59,091 bases of DNA from Thiohalomonas denitrificans (lineage in GTDB: Bacteria > Pseudomonadota > Gammaproteobacteria > Thiohalomonadales > Thiohalomonadaceae): positions 1-59,091 of the forward strand of contig NZ_JAENYR010000017.1 in the NCBI RefSeq assembly GCF_016841685.1. Direction: 5' to 3'. Positions 1 to 8,472 of this stretch are shown one piece after another; within the stretch, counting starts at the first letter, position 1; each line of letters begins with the position of its first letter. The position numbers and the translations under genes are program-made. The notes beneath the pieces were generated by a model. The model made no database searches. It worked only from the letters and a program-made list of their open reading frames with translations, and had not been told where the DNA came from.

Positions 1-216
1 TACCCCCTGCTGCGCAGGCCCGAATCAGTGATGAACCTTTAGCCGTCATTGCGAGCCGTACCCCCTGCTGCGCAGCCCGAATCAATGACGAACTGTTAGC
101 CGTCATTGCGAGCCGTACCCGCCGGCGCGCGGCCCCGAATCAATGACGAACTGTTAGCCGTCATTGCGAGCCGTACCCCCTGCTGCGCAGGCCCGAATCG
201 GTGACGAACCTTTAGC
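1..216. repeat. Four tandem ~58-bp direct repeats
   Basis: Units begin near 1, 59, 116 and 174. Each runs from TACCCCCTGCTGCGCAG through CCCGAATCARTGAYGAAC to GCCGTCATTGCGAGCCG. Copies 1 and 4 are closest; copy 3 has a GC-rich variant of the first 17 bases. The units abut without unique spacers, so this is not a CRISPR array. The last unit runs directly into the inverted repeats that follow. Confidence 0.85.
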
Positions 217-491
217 CGTCATTGCGAGGAGCCACAGCGACGCGGCAATCTGGGGCTTCGGGAGCAGGAGATTACTTCGTCGCCGGGGCTCCTCGTAATG
301 ACAGCGGGGCAAGTTCATCAGGAGGAGCCTCAGCGACGCGGCAATCTGGGGTTTGGAAGCAGGAGATTACGTCGTCGCTGGGGCTCCTCGTAATGACAGC
401 GGAGGGAAGTTCTTCAGGAGGAGCCCCGGCGACGAAGTAATCTCTACTCCCAACCCCGAGATTGCCGCGTCGCCGGGGCTCCTGAAGAACG
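217..491. repeat. Three tandem imperfect palindromes (CATTGCGAGGAGC family)
   Basis: Three hairpin-forming units lie at about 217-303, 315-398 and 407-491. Each has a left arm with GGAGCC..CAGCGACGCGGCAATCT and a right arm with AGATTACNTCGTCGCYGGGGCTCCT, i.e. its inverted complement around a short loop. Elements of the type CGTCATTGCGAGGAGC...GCTCCTCGCAATGACG are a widespread class of short dispersed bacterial repeats. The short ORFs running through the block are an effect of the repeat and are not credible genes. Confidence 0.85.
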
Positions 492-547
492 TAACGATTC
501 ACCCCTTGAATTTCGAACTAGGAAAAACGGGGCGCACTCGGTCCTGC

Positions 548-617
548 GCAGCCGGGAGATAGTTCGTCACTGATTCGGGCTCCGGAGCGGCGGGTGTGCT
601 CGTAATGTCAGGCTAAA
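548..617. repeat. Inverted, diverged copy of the left-end repeat
   Basis: GTTCGTCACTGATTCGGG here is the reverse complement of the CCCGAATCAGTGAYGAAC segment repeated at 1-216, and GCTCGTAATGTCAGG echoes the right arm of the palindromes. The whole 1-617 block therefore has an overall inverted organisation. It abuts the stop codon of the lipoprotein gene at 613. Confidence 0.6.
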
Positions 618-948
618 AATTGCCGGCAAGTTTCCCATCTATATACACTTGGCACTGGGGTTTGGTGGTGCCCACGTCCGTATGATAGCGGCACGCAAAA
701 TCCACCGGGCGCCCGCCATGCTCACCTTGAACCCGCTCAAAACGATTCGCCAGGGACAGTGCGATCGTGGCAACAGACTGCCCGTTTATCACGAGTTCCA
801 TGTCATCCTTAATCGCTTTGTTTTCCTGATTGATTTGTAGCTGCCAGGCGGGGCCGGAGTAATTGGCGGGGCGGTATAATTGCGATGACGAAGTAGAGGC
901 GCAACCGGACACGGCGGCGATGACAAGAATGATCGGCAGTATACGCAT
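613..948 (-). CDS. Small lipoprotein of unknown function
   Basis: About 111 residues. The N-terminus MRILPIILVIAAVSGC is a lipoprotein signal peptide with a lipobox (VSGC), so the mature protein should be lipid-anchored in the envelope. The start at 948 is chosen over the longer frame because AGGAGG lies about 8 nt upstream and the signal peptide starts exactly there. The rest (TIALSLANRFERVQGEH, then a short segment with two cysteines) matches no family I recognise. It stands alone, next to the repeat cluster. Confidence 0.7.
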   Translation of the reverse strand: MRILPIILVIAAVSGCASTSSSQLYRPANYSGPAWQLQINQENKAIKDDMELVINGQSVATIALSLANRFERVQGEHGGRPVDFACRYHTDVGTTKPQCQVYIDGKLAGNF

Positions 949-1163
949 GGTTACGTCCTCCTGGTTCGGGACCGAAAAGCCTACCATGAACCATGAACGA
1001 TAGGCCGGACTTGACTGGCAGAACCTTGCACCTTGTCGCATGCTGTGGTTCGCATAATGTATATTATGTAAAATTAGAGAACCGTGAAGATGCAGACTGG
1101 GACCTGCAGCCTCACCGTGGTCCAGTCCGCAACTCCAAATACAGCCAAGGTACCCTCGTACTT

Positions 1164-1463
1164 TTACCGCCCGCAGGCTTCAGCTGTAAGGGGCTGTACT
1201 TCTTCTGTTACCAGATTGTTGGTTCTGGCGAAATCCAGCAGAAACTTCAACAGCATCGGCTCATTCTGTTCCAGACTGACGTCCACCAGCACGCAGTTGG
1301 CACCGTCGATGGTGATCACGCGAACTTTGGGATTGAATCGAATACGGCCCCCTGAATCTGTAAGGCCGGCGACAGATGCCAGGCGTTGTGCCCAGTCGCT
1401 GGGTCGGAATCGCTGTCCGTCCTTGGTGAAACTCCTGATGATGAACTGCTCTGAAGAACCCAT
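1164..1463 (-). CDS. DUF3579-like conserved protein
   Basis: About 99 residues. The core FTKDGQRFRPSDWAQRLA, followed by a VRVITIDGANCVLVDVSL strand and an EPMLLKFLLDFARTNNL helix, resembles the proteobacterial DUF3579 family, whose function is unknown. The start MGSSEQ at 1463 is preferred over the upstream in-frame start at 1517 because an AGGGAG motif lies just before it and the family normally begins close to this point. It is divergent from the rhodanese gene across an AT-rich gap. Confidence 0.7.
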   Translation of the reverse strand: MGSSEQFIIRSFTKDGQRFRPSDWAQRLASVAGLTDSGGRIRFNPKVRVITIDGANCVLVDVSLEQNEPMLLKFLLDFARTNNLVTEEVQPLTAEACGR

Positions 1464-1503
1464 AAGCTCCCTGGATGTGAATACAAAAAGTTGCGAACAA
1501 GCC

Positions 1504-1532
1504 TTGTTTAGGGCCAAGTGAATTCTATATAC
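1504..1532 (+). promoter_or_regulatory. Possible sigma-70 promoter for the rhodanese gene
   Basis: TTGTTT at 1504-1509 and ATATAC at 1527-1532 are separated by 17 nt in a short AT-rich stretch ahead of the ATG at 1564. The spacing and -10 are reasonable; assignment is by eye only. Confidence 0.35.
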
Positions 1533-1563
1533 TTATAACATATACTGATGGACTTAAACAATT

Positions 1564-1992
1564 ATGCCGGAATCCTCACTGCGCCATCTGAAGCCCAGCG
1601 GCGCCTATGAACTGCTTCAGCACGAACCACGGGCCGTACTCATCGATATTCGTTCGAGCATGGAGTTCCTCTTCGTCGGCCATCCGGTCGGTGCCATTCA
1701 CATTGCCTGGATTGACGAACCGGATTGGGACATCAATCCAAACTTCGTCAGACAGGTAAAGGCCCTGATGCTGGGAGGGGTAATCTGTGAGGCGGACAGT
1801 ATGTGCGCCCCCGTGATTCTCATCTGCCGAAGTGGCAAACGTTCGCTCGAGGCGGGCAAGGCGCTGGTCCAGGCGGGGCTCCCACAGGTCTACAACGTGC
1901 TGGACGGCTTTGAAGGGGAACTGGATGAGCACCATCACCGGAGCAGTGTGGGTGGTTGGCGTTTCGAAAACCTTCCTTGGGAGCAGTGCTAA
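1564..1992 (+). CDS. Single-domain rhodanese (sulfurtransferase)
   Basis: 142 residues forming one rhodanese domain. The early LIDIRSSMEF segment is the usual substrate-binding region, and the active-site loop is CRSGKRS with the persulfide-carrying cysteine at about residue 88. The C-terminal VYNVLDGFEGELD is the standard glycine-rich strand-turn. No signal peptide, so it is probably cytoplasmic. Rhodaneses move sulfane sulfur between donors such as thiosulfate and acceptors such as cyanide, thiols or proteins; the physiological partner is not shown here. It is the first of two rhodanese-containing genes in 10 kb. Confidence 0.88.
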   Translation: MPESSLRHLKPSGAYELLQHEPRAVLIDIRSSMEFLFVGHPVGAIHIAWIDEPDWDINPNFVRQVKALMLGGVICEADSMCAPVILICRSGKRSLEAGKALVQAGLPQVYNVLDGFEGELDEHHHRSSVGGWRFENLPWEQC

Positions 1993-2067
1993 CTCTCCCG
2001 ACGGCATTTTGAACAGCTAAAGGTCCGCCCGCTATTTGCCCGGGCGGAACTGTAGTGCCTTACGAGG

Positions 2068-2265
2068 TCAATGCTTCCGCTGAAACTCGTCGGCCTTTTT
2101 CTCGGCATCATCCCTGGCGATGCCATAGCGCTCCTGGAGATAGCCGACCAGACGGTCACGTTTGCCTTCGATGCGATCGAGATCATCATCGGTCAGCTTG
2201 CCCCACTGCTCCTTTGCGCGTCCTTTCCATTGCTTCCAGTTGCCCTCGATCTGATTCCAGTCCAT
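2068..2265 (-). CDS. CsbD-like stress-response protein
   Basis: 65 residues, charged and helical, starting MDWNQIEGNWKQWKGRAKEQW, which is the typical CsbD-family opening, followed by LTDDDLDRIEGKRDRLVGYLQ. The start at 2265 is supported by GGAGG five bases upstream; the longer frame to 2325 lacks this. Family members are abundant small proteins of general stress responses with no defined biochemical activity. It converges neither with nor overlaps a coding neighbour. Confidence 0.88.
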   Translation of the reverse strand: MDWNQIEGNWKQWKGRAKEQWGKLTDDDLDRIEGKRDRLVGYLQERYGIARDDAEKKADEFQRKH

Positions 2266-2438
2266 GGCTGCCTCCATTTGGTTTCCCTTCCTTATTTCTA
2301 GACGTTGAACTCGGGTATGGGCCATCCGTTCAAGTACGGAGTATTTCGGAACGTACCTTGCATCAGTCCGGTCTAGAATCGTTTAAGCAGGCCCCTGGCG
2401 TTCACGGCCTGCCTACCAACGACAGGGAGTTTGGGGCA

Positions 2439-2696
2439 ATGATAATGGACATTGTGTGGCTAGGAGCCATTGTGGTCGCTGCCATTGGCCCGATGGTGCA
2501 GTCCACCTTTTTACGGGATCCCGCCGTGAATCCCGTCAAATACGTGGCGTTCACCTTTGTCTGGCCCCTCGTGGTTTTAAGCAGTCTGCCACTGCTCTGG
2601 AGCGACCAGCTATCCCCGGACATACTGGTGATTGCTGTACTGGTATCCATCTCCATGGTGATTTGTGCAGGGGTGTTCATTCTCCGGCGGAGGTGA
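2439..2696 (+). CDS. Small integral membrane protein
   Basis: 85 residues beginning MIMDIVWLGAIVVAAIGPM. Three hydrophobic stretches (about residues 5-20, 35-53 and 62-80) suggest three membrane helices, ending in a charged ILRRR. An AGGGAG motif nine bases before the ATG supports this start, and the longer frame upstream overlaps the CsbD gene and is not credible. No family recognised. It ends 55 bp from the convergent hydrogenase operon. Confidence 0.6.
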   Translation: MIMDIVWLGAIVVAAIGPMVQSTFLRDPAVNPVKYVAFTFVWPLVVLSSLPLLWSDQLSPDILVIAVLVSISMVICAGVFILRRR

Positions 2697-2750
2697 ACGG
2701 CGCAAGGTTAGAAGATACAGCCGCTGCCGATCGTTTCGGTGGCGGTCAGT

Positions 2751-4046
2751 TCAGTCGCCGCGATCGATGGTCGTCTTCAAGAAGTGGGTCGAACAGGAGA
2801 TGCAGGGATCGTAGTTCCTGACCCCTGCCTCCAGATGCGCCTGCAACGCGCCATCATCCAGGTCCAGAGATTCCAGCACACTCTGACGCAGATCGTTTTC
2901 CATGTGCGCCTGGTTCTGGCTGGTGGGCGGGGTAATCACCGCCTTGACCACCTTGCCTTCGGCATTGAATCGATATCGGTGCCAGAGAAGTCCCCGCGGG
3001 GCTTCTGTGCAACCAGCCCCCTCGCCCTCTTTCGGTACGATGTTCACATACGGCTTGGGCAGGGGTTGCTTGAGATAGGCTGCCAGGATGCGGATGGCCT
3101 CTTCGATGGCGATATGTATTTCCACCGCCCGCGCCACAGCACTGTGAAAGGGATTGTTGCTCGGAAACCGGATGCCGGTCTTCTCCAGGAGGTGGGCCGT
3201 AGCATCCGGCAGTCTGTCCAGGTTGTTATTGAGTCGCGGCAACGGACCGACCCAATAGGGTTTGCCGTCTAGATGGGCGTGCAGGGCCGTGGAGTGCGGG
3301 ACCTGGAATTCCCGATAGTGATGCTCGAAGTCCGCAACATCGATTTCCAGCCCTGTACTGGCAAGGATATTACCCTGCGCCATGGGGTACTCACTGTGGT
3401 GGCGAAGGCTTACCCGGGGGGCGTCCCGCTGAATATCGGGAAAGTTGAACTTGGCAGTCCAGGCAATGAGTTCCGCTGCATCGTCCTGAGCCGCACGGAA
3501 GCGCTCCAGCATGGCGCGTACTTCCGAGTACGAGGGCGCCCGATAGAAGCCGCCCGGCCGTGCACCCACCGGGTTGACGGCCCGGCCGCCGAACATCTTG
3601 ACCAGGTCATTGCCCAGGCCCTGGAGATGCAGACCACGGCGGACCTCTGCGGGGTGAGATTTTGCCAGCGACATGGCATCCGGGAATCCGAAAAAATCGG
3701 GCGCCGCCAACAGATGAATATGCAGCGCATGGCTCTCGATCCACTCCCCGCAATAGTAGAGACGGCGAAGAGCACGGATCTCCGGGGTCAGTACCGCGCC
3801 AAACGCGGCTTCAATGGCCTGGGAAGAGCTAAGCTGGTAGGCCACTGGACAGATACCGCAAATGCGTGAGGTGATATCGGGAATTTCCCACCAGTCCCGC
3901 TGCTGAAGAAAGGTCTCGAAAAAGCGCGGCGGCTCGAAGATGCGCAGCCTCAGATCCTCGACCTGACCGTCACGGATTTTGACATGGAGTGCACCCTCCC
4001 CCTCGACCCTCGCCAGAACGGGGACTTCGATCTTTCGCTCGCTCAC
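2751..4046 (-). CDS. hydA: Group 3b [NiFe] hydrogenase (sulfhydrogenase) large subunit, alpha
   Basis: 431 residues, the NiFe-centre subunit. The N-terminal L1 motif RICGIC carries Cys63 and Cys66 and the C-terminal L2 motif DPCISCSTH carries Cys415 and Cys418, so all four nickel ligands are present. About ten residues follow His421, fitting the peptide removed by a maturation endopeptidase. There is no export signal; the partner subunits identify a cytoplasmic bidirectional NAD(P)-linked enzyme of group 3b, known in Pyrococcus as sulfhydrogenase for its additional sulfur-reducing activity. Last gene of a tight operon; its start overlaps the delta-subunit stop by 4 bp. Confidence 0.93.
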   Translation of the reverse strand: MSERKIEVPVLARVEGEGALHVKIRDGQVEDLRLRIFEPPRFFETFLQQRDWWEIPDITSRICGICPVAYQLSSSQAIEAAFGAVLTPEIRALRRLYYCGEWIESHALHIHLLAAPDFFGFPDAMSLAKSHPAEVRRGLHLQGLGNDLVKMFGGRAVNPVGARPGGFYRAPSYSEVRAMLERFRAAQDDAAELIAWTAKFNFPDIQRDAPRVSLRHHSEYPMAQGNILASTGLEIDVADFEHHYREFQVPHSTALHAHLDGKPYWVGPLPRLNNNLDRLPDATAHLLEKTGIRFPSNNPFHSAVARAVEIHIAIEEAIRILAAYLKQPLPKPYVNIVPKEGEGAGCTEAPRGLLWHRYRFNAEGKVVKAVITPPTSQNQAHMENDLRQSVLESLDLDDGALQAHLEAGVRNYDPCISCSTHFLKTTIDRGD

Positions 4047-4870
4047 GATCTCATCCCTCCATGTTTATGGGGTTGCGGCGGCAGCGGTGCACCTTGAGCC
4101 CCCTGCTCCCATCTCCGGGATGCCTCCCGGAAAGGTTCGGCCCAGCTGTAGATTAGTCGCAGTCGACTCACCACATCGGTCGGCGTCAGTCCGGCGCCAT
4201 TGAAGCGGCGGCCGAGGGCATCGATATTGCCTCCCCCCTGGGGTCCGAAGCAGCCGTAGCAGTCCCGCTCTTGATGGGGGCAGAGTGCACCGCAGCCAGT
4301 GCGCGTAATCGGCCCCATACAGGGCTGTTCCTGCGAGACCAGCACGCAGACATTGCCGTCGCGTTTGCACTGCAGGCACACCGCTTCACTGGGCAGGTTC
4401 GGCTTGGCGCCCGACAGCAGACTATTGATGACATATTTGAGTTGCCCCTGGTCCGGCGGGCAACCGGGCACCTCCCAGTCCACATCAATGTGGTCATGAA
4501 AAGCCGTGGACTGCGGCAGCGCGTCGATGTGCTCGGGTTCGGTATAGAAGTCATTGAGGTAGTAGGTGAGATCCCCCCAATTTCGCAGTGCCTGAAGACC
4601 ACCGGACTGACCGCAGGCACCGATGGAAACCACGACCTTGCTGATATCCCGAACATGCTGGATTCGCTCTATCTCATGCGGAGTGGAAACCGAACCTTCG
4701 ACGAAAGAGACGTCGTACGGACCCGGATTCATACGGCTGGTGGCCTCGGCGAAGAAGGCGATATCCACCCGGTCGGCCAGCTGCAGCAGTTCTTCCTCGA
4801 GGCTCAATATCTGAACCTGGCAACCGTCACAGGAAGAAAACTTGTGAACGGAGATCTTCGGCTTCTCCAT
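4043..4870 (-). CDS. hydD: Group 3b [NiFe] hydrogenase small subunit, delta
   Basis: 275 residues. The proximal-cluster motif SSCDGCQ (Cys14, Cys17) starts the protein, followed by the SIGACG and PGCPPD segments and a cysteine-rich C-terminal part (CLQCKRDGNVC, GCGALCPHQERDCYGCFGP) expected to hold the remaining [4Fe-4S] clusters. There is no Tat signal peptide, which sets it apart from membrane-bound uptake hydrogenases. It passes electrons between the NiFe subunit and the flavin-containing gamma subunit. It lies 3 bp after the gamma gene and overlaps the large-subunit gene by 4 bp. Confidence 0.92.
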   Translation of the reverse strand: MEKPKISVHKFSSCDGCQVQILSLEEELLQLADRVDIAFFAEATSRMNPGPYDVSFVEGSVSTPHEIERIQHVRDISKVVVSIGACGQSGGLQALRNWGDLTYYLNDFYTEPEHIDALPQSTAFHDHIDVDWEVPGCPPDQGQLKYVINSLLSGAKPNLPSEAVCLQCKRDGNVCVLVSQEQPCMGPITRTGCGALCPHQERDCYGCFGPQGGGNIDALGRRFNGAGLTPTDVVSRLRLIYSWAEPFREASRRWEQGAQGAPLPPQPHKHGGMRS

Positions 4871-4873
4871 TGT

Positions 4874-5722
4874 TCAGTATCCCTTGACCTTCATCAGTTT
4901 ACGGACCCGTGCATAAGGAAAAACGGGACCATCCTTGCAGATGAAATCGGGCCCGTACTGGCAATGCCCGCAATGTCCCAGACCGCACTGCATACTCCGC
5001 TCCATCGACAGATAAATATCATCGATGGGCCGCCCCCGCCTCAACAACTCCTCGGCTACGGCACGCATCATCGGCTCAGGGCCGCACATCATGATCATTC
5101 CCTCGATAGCCTCAGGCTCGACCTGGTCGAGTAGTTCGGTGACCAGTCCGAGGTGCCATTTCCAGTTCGGGCCCGACTCCTGGGAAGCGAACAGGCACTG
5201 CGTGTCTTTCGCATCGCACCAGGCATCGAATCGATTGCCGTAGATCAGATCCCGCGGCTGGCGAACACCATGCAGCACCGTGACCTTTCCGTACTGATCA
5301 CGGCGTTCATGGGCATAGCCCACCACCGAGGCGGTCGGAGCACAGCCGATACCGCCGGTAATCACCAGCAGATTCCGGTCTTTCGCCTTTTGCATCGGCC
5401 AGCCGGTACCGAAAGGACCGCGCAGCCCTACCTTGTCACCCTCGCGAAGTCGGACCAGGCCCTCGGTCACGCGCCCTACTGCGCGAATGGTGTGGTCGAT
5501 GAGCTCCGGCTCGGCCGGATCCGATGAAATGGAAATGGGGACCTCCCCTACCCGTCCCAAATACAACATGTTGAACTGGCCAGGCTCGAAGCGATAGGCA
5601 TCCCGCTCATGCGGCTCCGTCAGGCGCAGGCGCAATGTGACGATATCGGGTGCCTCCTCCATCTGGTCCACCACTTCGGCGACCATCGGCAGATAAGGAT
5701 TGTTGCTCGGTAGTGCACTCAC
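4874..5722 (-). CDS. hydG: Group 3b hydrogenase gamma subunit (FAD/NAD(P)-binding, 2Fe-2S)
   Basis: 282 residues of the ferredoxin-reductase/dihydroorotate-dehydrogenase electron-transfer type. An FAD-binding barrel contains FEPGQFNMLYL and a GDKVGLRGPFGTGW loop, the NAD(P)-binding fold begins LLVITGGIGCAPTASV, and the C-terminal MQCGLGHCGHCQ plus a downstream cysteine bind a [2Fe-2S] cluster. It should exchange hydride with NAD(P)H and feed electrons to the delta subunit. Its start overlaps the beta-subunit stop by 4 bp (ATGA). Confidence 0.92.
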   Translation of the reverse strand: MSALPSNNPYLPMVAEVVDQMEEAPDIVTLRLRLTEPHERDAYRFEPGQFNMLYLGRVGEVPISISSDPAEPELIDHTIRAVGRVTEGLVRLREGDKVGLRGPFGTGWPMQKAKDRNLLVITGGIGCAPTASVVGYAHERRDQYGKVTVLHGVRQPRDLIYGNRFDAWCDAKDTQCLFASQESGPNWKWHLGLVTELLDQVEPEAIEGMIMMCGPEPMMRAVAEELLRRGRPIDDIYLSMERSMQCGLGHCGHCQYGPDFICKDGPVFPYARVRKLMKVKGY

Positions 5723-6825
5723 GATGCCTTCTCCCCCGGTTGATCCCTGATGGCGGCGATCTCTTCGGTCAGATCAATCCCGGTGGGACACCAGGTGATG
5801 CAGCGGCCGCAACCGACACACCCCGAGGTTTCGAACTGTTCCCACCACGCCCCCACCTTGTGCGTGAGCCACTGCCGGTAACGTTGACGTACCTCGGGCC
5901 GAAGGTGTCTGCCGTGAGTACTTCCGTGTTCGAGGGTAAAACAGGCATCCCACTGCCGAACGTGATCACTGCCGGTACCGTCCATAGAGGGCACTTCCAC
6001 TTCACGGTGGCAAAAACAGGTGGGACACACCATCACGCAATTGGCACAGGAGAGACAGCGTTCGGCGACATCATCCCAACGGGGATGCTCCAGATTATTG
6101 AAAAGCAATTCATAGATACCGTCATTATCGATATAGCGCACCTGGGCTTGGGCACAGGCCTTGATGGACTCTTCGGCGCGCTCCCTGGCACCTTTGGGTG
6201 GTATCAGGTCCAGCTTTGCTGCAATGGCCTCACCCGCGGCACTGCCGGTCTCCACTACGAACCCGTCCTCCAGCTCTGTTAATGAGATATCGAAACCGTC
6301 TTCTGCCATGGGCCCGGCGTTTTGGGAGGCGCAGAAGCAGGTGCTGACGCAAACAGTGCAATTAACCGCAACTACAAACAGGTTTCTCCGTCGATCGGCG
6401 TAGTAAGGGTCCGTATGGGGCGAGTGTTTCCCTTTCAGGAAAGTCCGGTCCTGGACCTTCATCCCCGCGATGTCACAGGCCCTTGCCCCGATGACTGCGG
6501 TTCTGGGGGATTCGGACAGACCGGACTGGAAGGTCCCATCGGCAGAAAAGGACCACAGTTTTTCCTGAGAAGCGAAGGTGAAACGCTTGAGCGATTCATG
6601 ACCATTGACGAAGTCGAAGAACCGGCGGTTGCCGCTTTCCTCCAGCCGGTAGCGGCCCGGCTCCTGAACGCTCGCCAGCCCTACCGGCAGCTGCGCCGCA
6701 GAATCGACCCGATCGAAAACCACGGCCCCGGCCCGGACCGTCGGCCCGAACACACGATAACCCGAATCGGCTAGCTGCCTGATCAGGTCATCCAGCCCTT
6801 CCTTCGGCATGAATGCAGTGTCCAT
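5719..6825 (-). CDS. hydB: Group 3b hydrogenase beta subunit ([4Fe-4S] electron-transfer protein)
   Basis: 368 residues. A long N-terminal region with CTVCVSTCFC is followed by two ferredoxin-type cluster motifs, CLSCANCVMVCP and CVGCGRCITWCP, near the C-terminus. This arrangement is characteristic of sulfhydrogenase beta subunits, which pass electrons within the heterotetramer and have been linked to sulfur reduction. First gene of the operon; GGAGAG just before the ATG at 6825 is a good ribosome site. No maturation (hyp) genes or endopeptidase lie nearby, so these must be encoded elsewhere. Confidence 0.9.
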   Translation of the reverse strand: MDTAFMPKEGLDDLIRQLADSGYRVFGPTVRAGAVVFDRVDSAAQLPVGLASVQEPGRYRLEESGNRRFFDFVNGHESLKRFTFASQEKLWSFSADGTFQSGLSESPRTAVIGARACDIAGMKVQDRTFLKGKHSPHTDPYYADRRRNLFVVAVNCTVCVSTCFCASQNAGPMAEDGFDISLTELEDGFVVETGSAAGEAIAAKLDLIPPKGARERAEESIKACAQAQVRYIDNDGIYELLFNNLEHPRWDDVAERCLSCANCVMVCPTCFCHREVEVPSMDGTGSDHVRQWDACFTLEHGSTHGRHLRPEVRQRYRQWLTHKVGAWWEQFETSGCVGCGRCITWCPTGIDLTEEIAAIRDQPGEKAS

Positions 6826-7226
6826 AGGCTCTCCGGTTCGTTATCAGTAAACGCGGGATGTTGCTGCAAGGTCCCCCCTAAGCAAAGCAGCGGGACAGTG
6901 AATTTCAACTCGGCCCGTCGACACTGCAGAATACCTGTGTTGTCACAACCAGAGAACACCGAATACGCCGTCAACCGTTTAGCCCCTCCGGGCAGGGTAA
7001 ACCATCTCACAAGCTAGATAGAAGTTCCGAAATGGTGCCCGTTACTCCCCTCATCCTAACCTTCTCCCTGAGGAAGAAGGGACTATAGGTGGATACCATT
7101 TCCCAACACGTATCGGTGCATCACTCGCTTCAATGTACGGTTGCCCTGCCCCTCTGGGTCACCTGATGGAAAAAGCTGTTCTCCACGCGCTAAGGTAGAT
7201 GTCTATTCGACAAGCTGGCAAAAAAC
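6826..7226. other. Intergenic gap between hydrogenase operon and aminotransferase
   Basis: About 400 bp separating divergent genes. It must hold promoters for the hydrogenase operon (minus) and probably for the aminotransferase gene (plus). I see no perfect TTGAT-N4-ATCAA FNR box. A dispersed repeat fills 7017-7113. No credible gene. Confidence 0.5.
7017..7113. repeat. Dispersed composite repeat, copy 1
   Basis: Begins GATAGAAGTTCCGAAATGGT and ends ACCATTTCCCAACACGTAT; the GAAATGGTRYCC and GGATACCATTTC segments form outer inverted repeats. The core CCCTCATCCTAACCTTCTCC is present in the opposite orientation in the second copy at 48655-48750, while the outer ends are co-linear. Confidence 0.8.
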
Positions 7227-8351
7227 ATGACCGAACAGGAGTTCCCCCTCAAAGAGGGCTTCATTCATCTCAACCATGCCGCCGTTTCGCCCTGGCCCCG
7301 CCGTACCGTCGAGGCATTGAAGGCATTCGCCGAGGAAAACGGAACCCAGGGTTCACTCGGCTATCCACGCTGGCTGAAAACCGAAGAGCAGCTGCGGGAG
7401 CAACTGCGCAGGCTGATCCATGCGCCGGCAGTCGAGGATATTGCGCTGGTTAAAAACACCTCCGAAGCCCTTTCCTTCGTGGCTTATGGTCTCGACTGGC
7501 GGGCCGGAGACTCCGTCGTTATCACCGATCAGGAATTCCCTTCCAATCGGGTGGTTTGGGAATCGCTGCAGGACCAGGGTGTTTCGGTCCGAAAGGCCAG
7601 ACTCGACCAGCATGCCTCTCCCGAAGAGGCGATTATGGCCGAAACGGACGGCTCCACCCGGCTGGTGGCGGTCAGTTCCGTTCAGTACGCCAGCGGACTG
7701 CGGATGGATCTGGCCCGAATCGGCCGCTTCTGCCGCGAACGGGAGGTCCTGTTCTGTGTCGACGCGATTCAGAGCGTCGGCGCGCTGCCGATGGACGTTC
7801 AGGCAATCCATGCTGATTTCCTGGCCGCCGATGGGCACAAGTGGATGCTGGGTCCCGAAGGGCTCGGGGTGTTCTATTGCCGTTCGGAGATTCGACCCCG
7901 CCTGAAACTGATGCAATATGGCTGGCATATGCTCGAAGCCATCGGTGAATTCGATCGCCAGGAGTGGAAAGCGGCGGAAAGTGCCCGCCGTTTCGAATGC
8001 GGCAGCCCCAACATGCTGGGGGTTCATGGGCTGCACGCCAGCCTTTCACTGCTTCTGGAGATCGGGATCCCCGCCGTGGAGGAATCCATCCACAGGCGAA
8101 TGAATCGACTGGTGACCGGTCTTCAGGCGATACCGGATATCGAAATCCTGTCGGATCTCCGTTCGGAACGGCGCTCCGGAATCTTGACCTTTCGCCACCG
8201 TCGGCTATCGGATGAAGTGATCCATGATGTCCTGAGCCGGCAAGGCGTCTTTTGCGCCCGTCGAGGCGGGGGAATACGTCTGTCCCCGCATTTTTATACG
8301 CCACTGGAAGCGATTAACCAAACCTTGAAGTGGATCACCGAATGCCGATGA
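7227..8351 (+). CDS. Class V aminotransferase / cysteine-desulfurase-like PLP enzyme
   Basis: 374 residues of PLP fold type I. The cofactor lysine is Lys205 in ADGHKWMLGPEG, and the PLP-contacting aspartate is in FCVDAIQS. KNTSEALSFVAYGLDW binds the phosphate. Family members include cysteine desulfurases, selenocysteine lyases and isopenicillin-N-epimerase-like enzymes; no cysteine is placed where a canonical mobile desulfurase loop would have it, so the substrate is open. The next gene, about 120 bp downstream on the same strand, ends in a rhodanese domain, which would fit a sulfur-transfer role but does not prove one. Confidence 0.82.
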   Translation: MTEQEFPLKEGFIHLNHAAVSPWPRRTVEALKAFAEENGTQGSLGYPRWLKTEEQLREQLRRLIHAPAVEDIALVKNTSEALSFVAYGLDWRAGDSVVITDQEFPSNRVVWESLQDQGVSVRKARLDQHASPEEAIMAETDGSTRLVAVSSVQYASGLRMDLARIGRFCREREVLFCVDAIQSVGALPMDVQAIHADFLAADGHKWMLGPEGLGVFYCRSEIRPRLKLMQYGWHMLEAIGEFDRQEWKAAESARRFECGSPNMLGVHGLHASLSLLLEIGIPAVEESIHRRMNRLVTGLQAIPDIEILSDLRSERRSGILTFRHRRLSDEVIHDVLSRQGVFCARRGGGIRLSPHFYTPLEAINQTLKWITECR

Positions 8352-8472
8352 GGCCGAGCCCCTTTGCCCATGTCTCGTTGTGAGGTGCGATGGCAGGTGT
8401 TAGCATCAGCCCCGTCCAGCATCCCGGCTCTCCGATTTATGCCGGCCCCCTTGACCAGCCGATTCTTCAAAG

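Noticed and set aside
1-216. Possible CRISPR array
   Set aside because: The ~58-bp units are directly adjacent with no unique spacers, and no cas genes are present.
222-562. Short ORFs rich in Gly/Ala/Ser on both strands
   Set aside because: They are translations of the palindromic repeats and occur in several frames.
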